DNA of 27,891 bases. It comes from a virus. A program made the position numbers and the translations under genes. The stretch is from positions 1 to 27,891 of the IMG/VR virus record IMGVR_UViG_3300046012_000358; one strand, given 5' to 3'. The notes under the pieces are model-generated. The model ran no database searches. It had not been told where the DNA came from and saw only the letters and a program-made list of their open reading frames with translations. Shown piece after piece: positions 25,665-27,891 of this stretch; positions within the stretch are counted from its first letter, which is position 1, and the number at the start of each line of letters is the position of its first letter.

Positions 25665-27891
25665 ACTTAATAAACTCAGCCGGTTACGATCAAGCCGATT
25701 TAATGATTGTGTCAGACTACTGCCGTAAGGCAGACGAAACTAACAATCAGTGTCTTAGCGGCTATTACGAACGTAAAATAAACGACTACTTAGCCGACTC
25801 TAATTTTAATGGTTCACAAGTATACCGTACATGTATATTTAAAGTATATGAAAAGGGGCTTGGAGTAGGATCTTGGAAACAAGACAAAAAACTGTTAGCC
25901 GCTTTCTTCGAACTACACGGTATTTCGTCCAATTTCTTCAGGGATATGCTTATAGACGAAATCAATACAATCAAACCTTCAGTGATTGTAGCTATGGGGG
26001 AATTTGCCCTACAAACCCTCACAGGACGATTCAGCATAAGTAACTATCGCGGCTCGGTTTTGGAACCCTCTTCGGAGGTTAAAAGTTTACTAAGACTTCC
26101 GCATAACCTTAAAATCGTTGCTACAGAACACTTAAACGTAGAACACACCCGAGAAGAGCAAAAGTTTCTGTTAAGAATGGACTTCGGTAAGGCCGTTGAC
26201 TTACTGTTTAATCCCCATAAATCCCTAGACCAGCACCACATTGTTATCGCTAAATCCTTAAACGATTATCTACAATACCGGACTAAGGTAAAGGACTCTT
26301 CTGAAATGACGACCGACGTAGAAGCGCACCGCGGTTTTATCACGTGTGCTTCAACCTCGTTTGACGGCTACAGTGGGTGCACTATACCTATGATCGGTTC
26401 AGGCATAGACCCGTATACCCAAGCTCAACTAAGTAAATGTCTAGCTAATGATTTGGCCGATACAAGAATTGCTAAACAAAATCAGAACATAGCATTCGAT
26501 AAACGCATGTACCAGCGATTTGGGTATATAGTCAATCCCATTAACTGGGATACACTACTTGCCGCTTCAGTCATAGCAGCGGAATTTCCAAAGCGGCTAG
26601 GGTTTTTAACGTCAATGTATTGTGACGGTAGTTATCATAAGGATGAAGGGAAGGAATTCGATCCTTCAAAACAATCCTACGATCAATTATACATATACTG
26701 CGCTAAAGATTCTATTACTACTAGACAAATAGCAATTAAGCAAAAAGTCGATCTTGAAGAAATGGGTGCACTAGATTTCTTCCGAGATTTAATGATGCGC
26801 TGGTTTGACATATATTATGATATTGAGTCAGTTGGCTTCATGCAAGACCCCGGTAAGTGTAAGGAACTTAAGGCCAAATACGAAACATTGTATGATGTTA
26901 AAGAGCTAGAACTTAAAGCGATCACTGGAGCACCATACCTAAATCTTAACTCCCCGTCCCAAATAGGTAAATTCATGGACGATTACGGGTTTCCTGTAAT
27001 GCGGCATAGGGTAGAAAGCGGCTTCATGGTTGTCAATACAGACGCTGAGTCCTTACGTAAAATGCGAGTAATGAGTCCTAACGAATATAAAAATTCTAAA
27101 CTACCTTACCAACACGCTCTGCGCTTTATTAATCTTATTCTAATGCTTCGTAGAATCGACAAAATTCTGCAGTACGTAGATGTTGGGGTTCACCCAGACG
27201 GTAGAATACGCGCCTCGTTTAAATTAGGTTCAAACGCCGGTGGGCGTACCTCAAATTCTAAAAGTCTTGATACCCAATACATTTGGACCCTAGATAAGAA
27301 GGGTGAAATAATCGCTAAGCCCACCAAACTTGGAAACTCCCTTCAAACCGTGACTAAACACGGTTTCATTATTGAAGGTGCCGAAGAGGACGGTTCGGAT
27401 GATGACGATATCGAAGATGGTATTATAGGTAAAGATGTTCGAGAAATGTATAAAGCAGATCCCCATTACGTAATTGTAGAGATTGACCGAAGTCAAGCTG
27501 AGGCCCGTGTTGTAGACCTTATGGCTGAAGATTACGAAGGTTTAGAAGAGTATAGTAAACTAGATAAACACAGTAAGAACGCTTCCATTCTATTCCCTGA
27601 GCGATATGCGTCTTGGGAGGAGGTTAAAAAACTTTACAAGAGTGGGGATGACCAAGCGGCTTACGATAGACAAATTGGTAAGAAAACCAAGCACGCTACT
27701 AATTACGATATGGGAGAATTTAGACTTTCAAATTTAGCAAATATAACTACGGGGCTAGCTAAAACTTGCCTTAAAAGAATGCATGACGCCAATACTCAAA
27801 TCCGCGCTGTATTTCACGCTTCAGTAGAAGCAGAGGTTCGGAAAAACCGGCGGATGGATAACCCTTACGGCCGACCTAGAATGTTCTATAA
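25661..27891 (+). CDS. Family A DNA polymerase with N-terminal UDG-like domain (cut by window edge)
   Basis: 743 codons are visible. Residues 1-185 look like a uracil-DNA-glycosylase-type domain: IKPSVIVAMGEFALQTLTGR, then SISNYRG. The catalytic motif 1 position has SDYCRKADE where active enzymes have a GE-x-PG block, and the HPS-like loop reads EHLN, so it is probably inactive. The 3'-5' exonuclease has D219-x-E221, F279-D280 and Y346-x3-D350. The polymerase part has GGRTSNSKSLDTQ, motif A with D609 (EIDRSQAEAR) and motif B R670-x3-K674...Y682. A long insertion with an acidic run (EEDGSDDDDIED) lies between the template-binding block and motif A. Motif C is beyond the window. AAGG lies 6 bases before the ATG. 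Confidence 0.9.
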   Translation, partial: MNLINSAGYDQADLMIVSDYCRKADETNNQCLSGYYERKINDYLADSNFNGSQVYRTCIFKVYEKGLGVGSWKQDKKLLAAFFELHGISSNFFRDMLIDEINTIKPSVIVAMGEFALQTLTGRFSISNYRGSVLEPSSEVKSLLRLPHNLKIVATEHLNVEHTREEQKFLLRMDFGKAVDLLFNPHKSLDQHHIVIAKSLNDYLQYRTKVKDSSEMTTDVEAHRGFITCASTSFDGYSGCTIPMIGSGIDPYTQAQLSKCLANDLADTRIAKQNQNIAFDKRMYQRFGYIVNPINWDTLLAASVIAAEFPKRLGFLTSMYCDGSYHKDEGKEFDPSKQSYDQLYIYCAKDSITTRQIAIKQKVDLEEMGALDFFRDLMMRWFDIYYDIESVGFMQDPGKCKELKAKYETLYDVKELELKAITGAPYLNLNSPSQIGKFMDDYGFPVMRHRVESGFMVVNTDAESLRKMRVMSPNEYKNSKLPYQHALRFINLILMLRRIDKILQYVDVGVHPDGRIRASFKLGSNAGGRTSNSKSLDTQYIWTLDKKGEIIAKPTKLGNSLQTVTKHGFIIEGAEEDGSDDDDIEDGIIGKDVREMYKADPHYVIVEIDRSQAEARVVDLMAEDYEGLEEYSKLDKHSKNASILFPERYASWEEVKKLYKSGDDQAAYDRQIGKKTKHATNYDMGEFRLSNLANITTGLAKTCLKRMHDANTQIRAVFHASVEAEVRKNRRMDNPYGRPRMFY

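Noticed and set aside
1-27891. tRNA genes
   Set aside because: I looked for TTCGANNC-type T-arms with a matching acceptor stem and found none I can support by eye; a covariance search would be decisive.

Overview
The window is part of a tailed double-stranded DNA phage genome (Caudoviricetes). It carries a portal, a large terminase, a major capsid protein, a beta-helix tail protein and a family A DNA polymerase. I see no ribosomal, metabolic or tRNA genes and no integrase. Genes are short, tightly packed and often overlap by 1 to 4 bases (TAATG, ATGA), and most have no recognisable homologue to me. The host cannot be named from the sequence. Shine-Dalgarno sites (AAGGA, GGAG) and a few sigma70-like promoters indicate a bacterium.

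Layout. Bases 1-10124 are the virion module, all on the minus strand. In transcription order (right to left) it has a beta-helix tail protein, seven small proteins, a tail fibre-type protein, a second tail ORF without a normal start codon, the large terminase, a C2H2 finger protein, the portal, three small proteins, a probable scaffold, a small protein and the major capsid protein, which is cut by the window edge. Bases 10125-12374 are a control region. It holds a dense array of GTAC palindromes, two small plus-strand genes, a single-gene minus-strand unit with its own promoter and terminator, and about 760 bp of gene-free DNA with a long inverted repeat. From 12375 to the end, all genes are on the plus strand and form the replication/recombination module: an SNF2-type helicase, a Cas4/RecB-like nuclease with a four-cysteine Fe-S signature, a RecA-like (Sak4-like) ATPase, an SSB-like protein, two HNH endonucleases, two MazG/DUF1599-type nucleotide-pool proteins, many small zinc-knuckle proteins and a DNA polymerase with an N-terminal uracil-DNA-glycosylase-like domain. 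The polymerase is cut by the right edge.

How it fits together. The two modules diverge from the control region, so early (plus) and late (minus) transcription probably start there, and one of its repeat-rich parts may be a replication origin. The nuclease, ATPase, SSB-like protein, helicase and polymerase form a plausible recombination-dependent replication set. Four genes (at 11064, 16977, 23379 and 24594) have a more GC-rich, regular codon choice than their neighbours, suggesting high expression.

Most unusual points: two clearly coding ORFs lack any ATG, GTG or TTG near their natural start (6248-7324 and 23575-23964), and a third gene seems to continue in another frame (21756). The GTAC palindrome array, the long inverted repeat near 12.1 kb, the two-tier stem at 16854-16926 and the 13-bp inverted repeat inside a ribbon-helix-helix-like gene are non-coding signals that ordinary gene annotation would miss.
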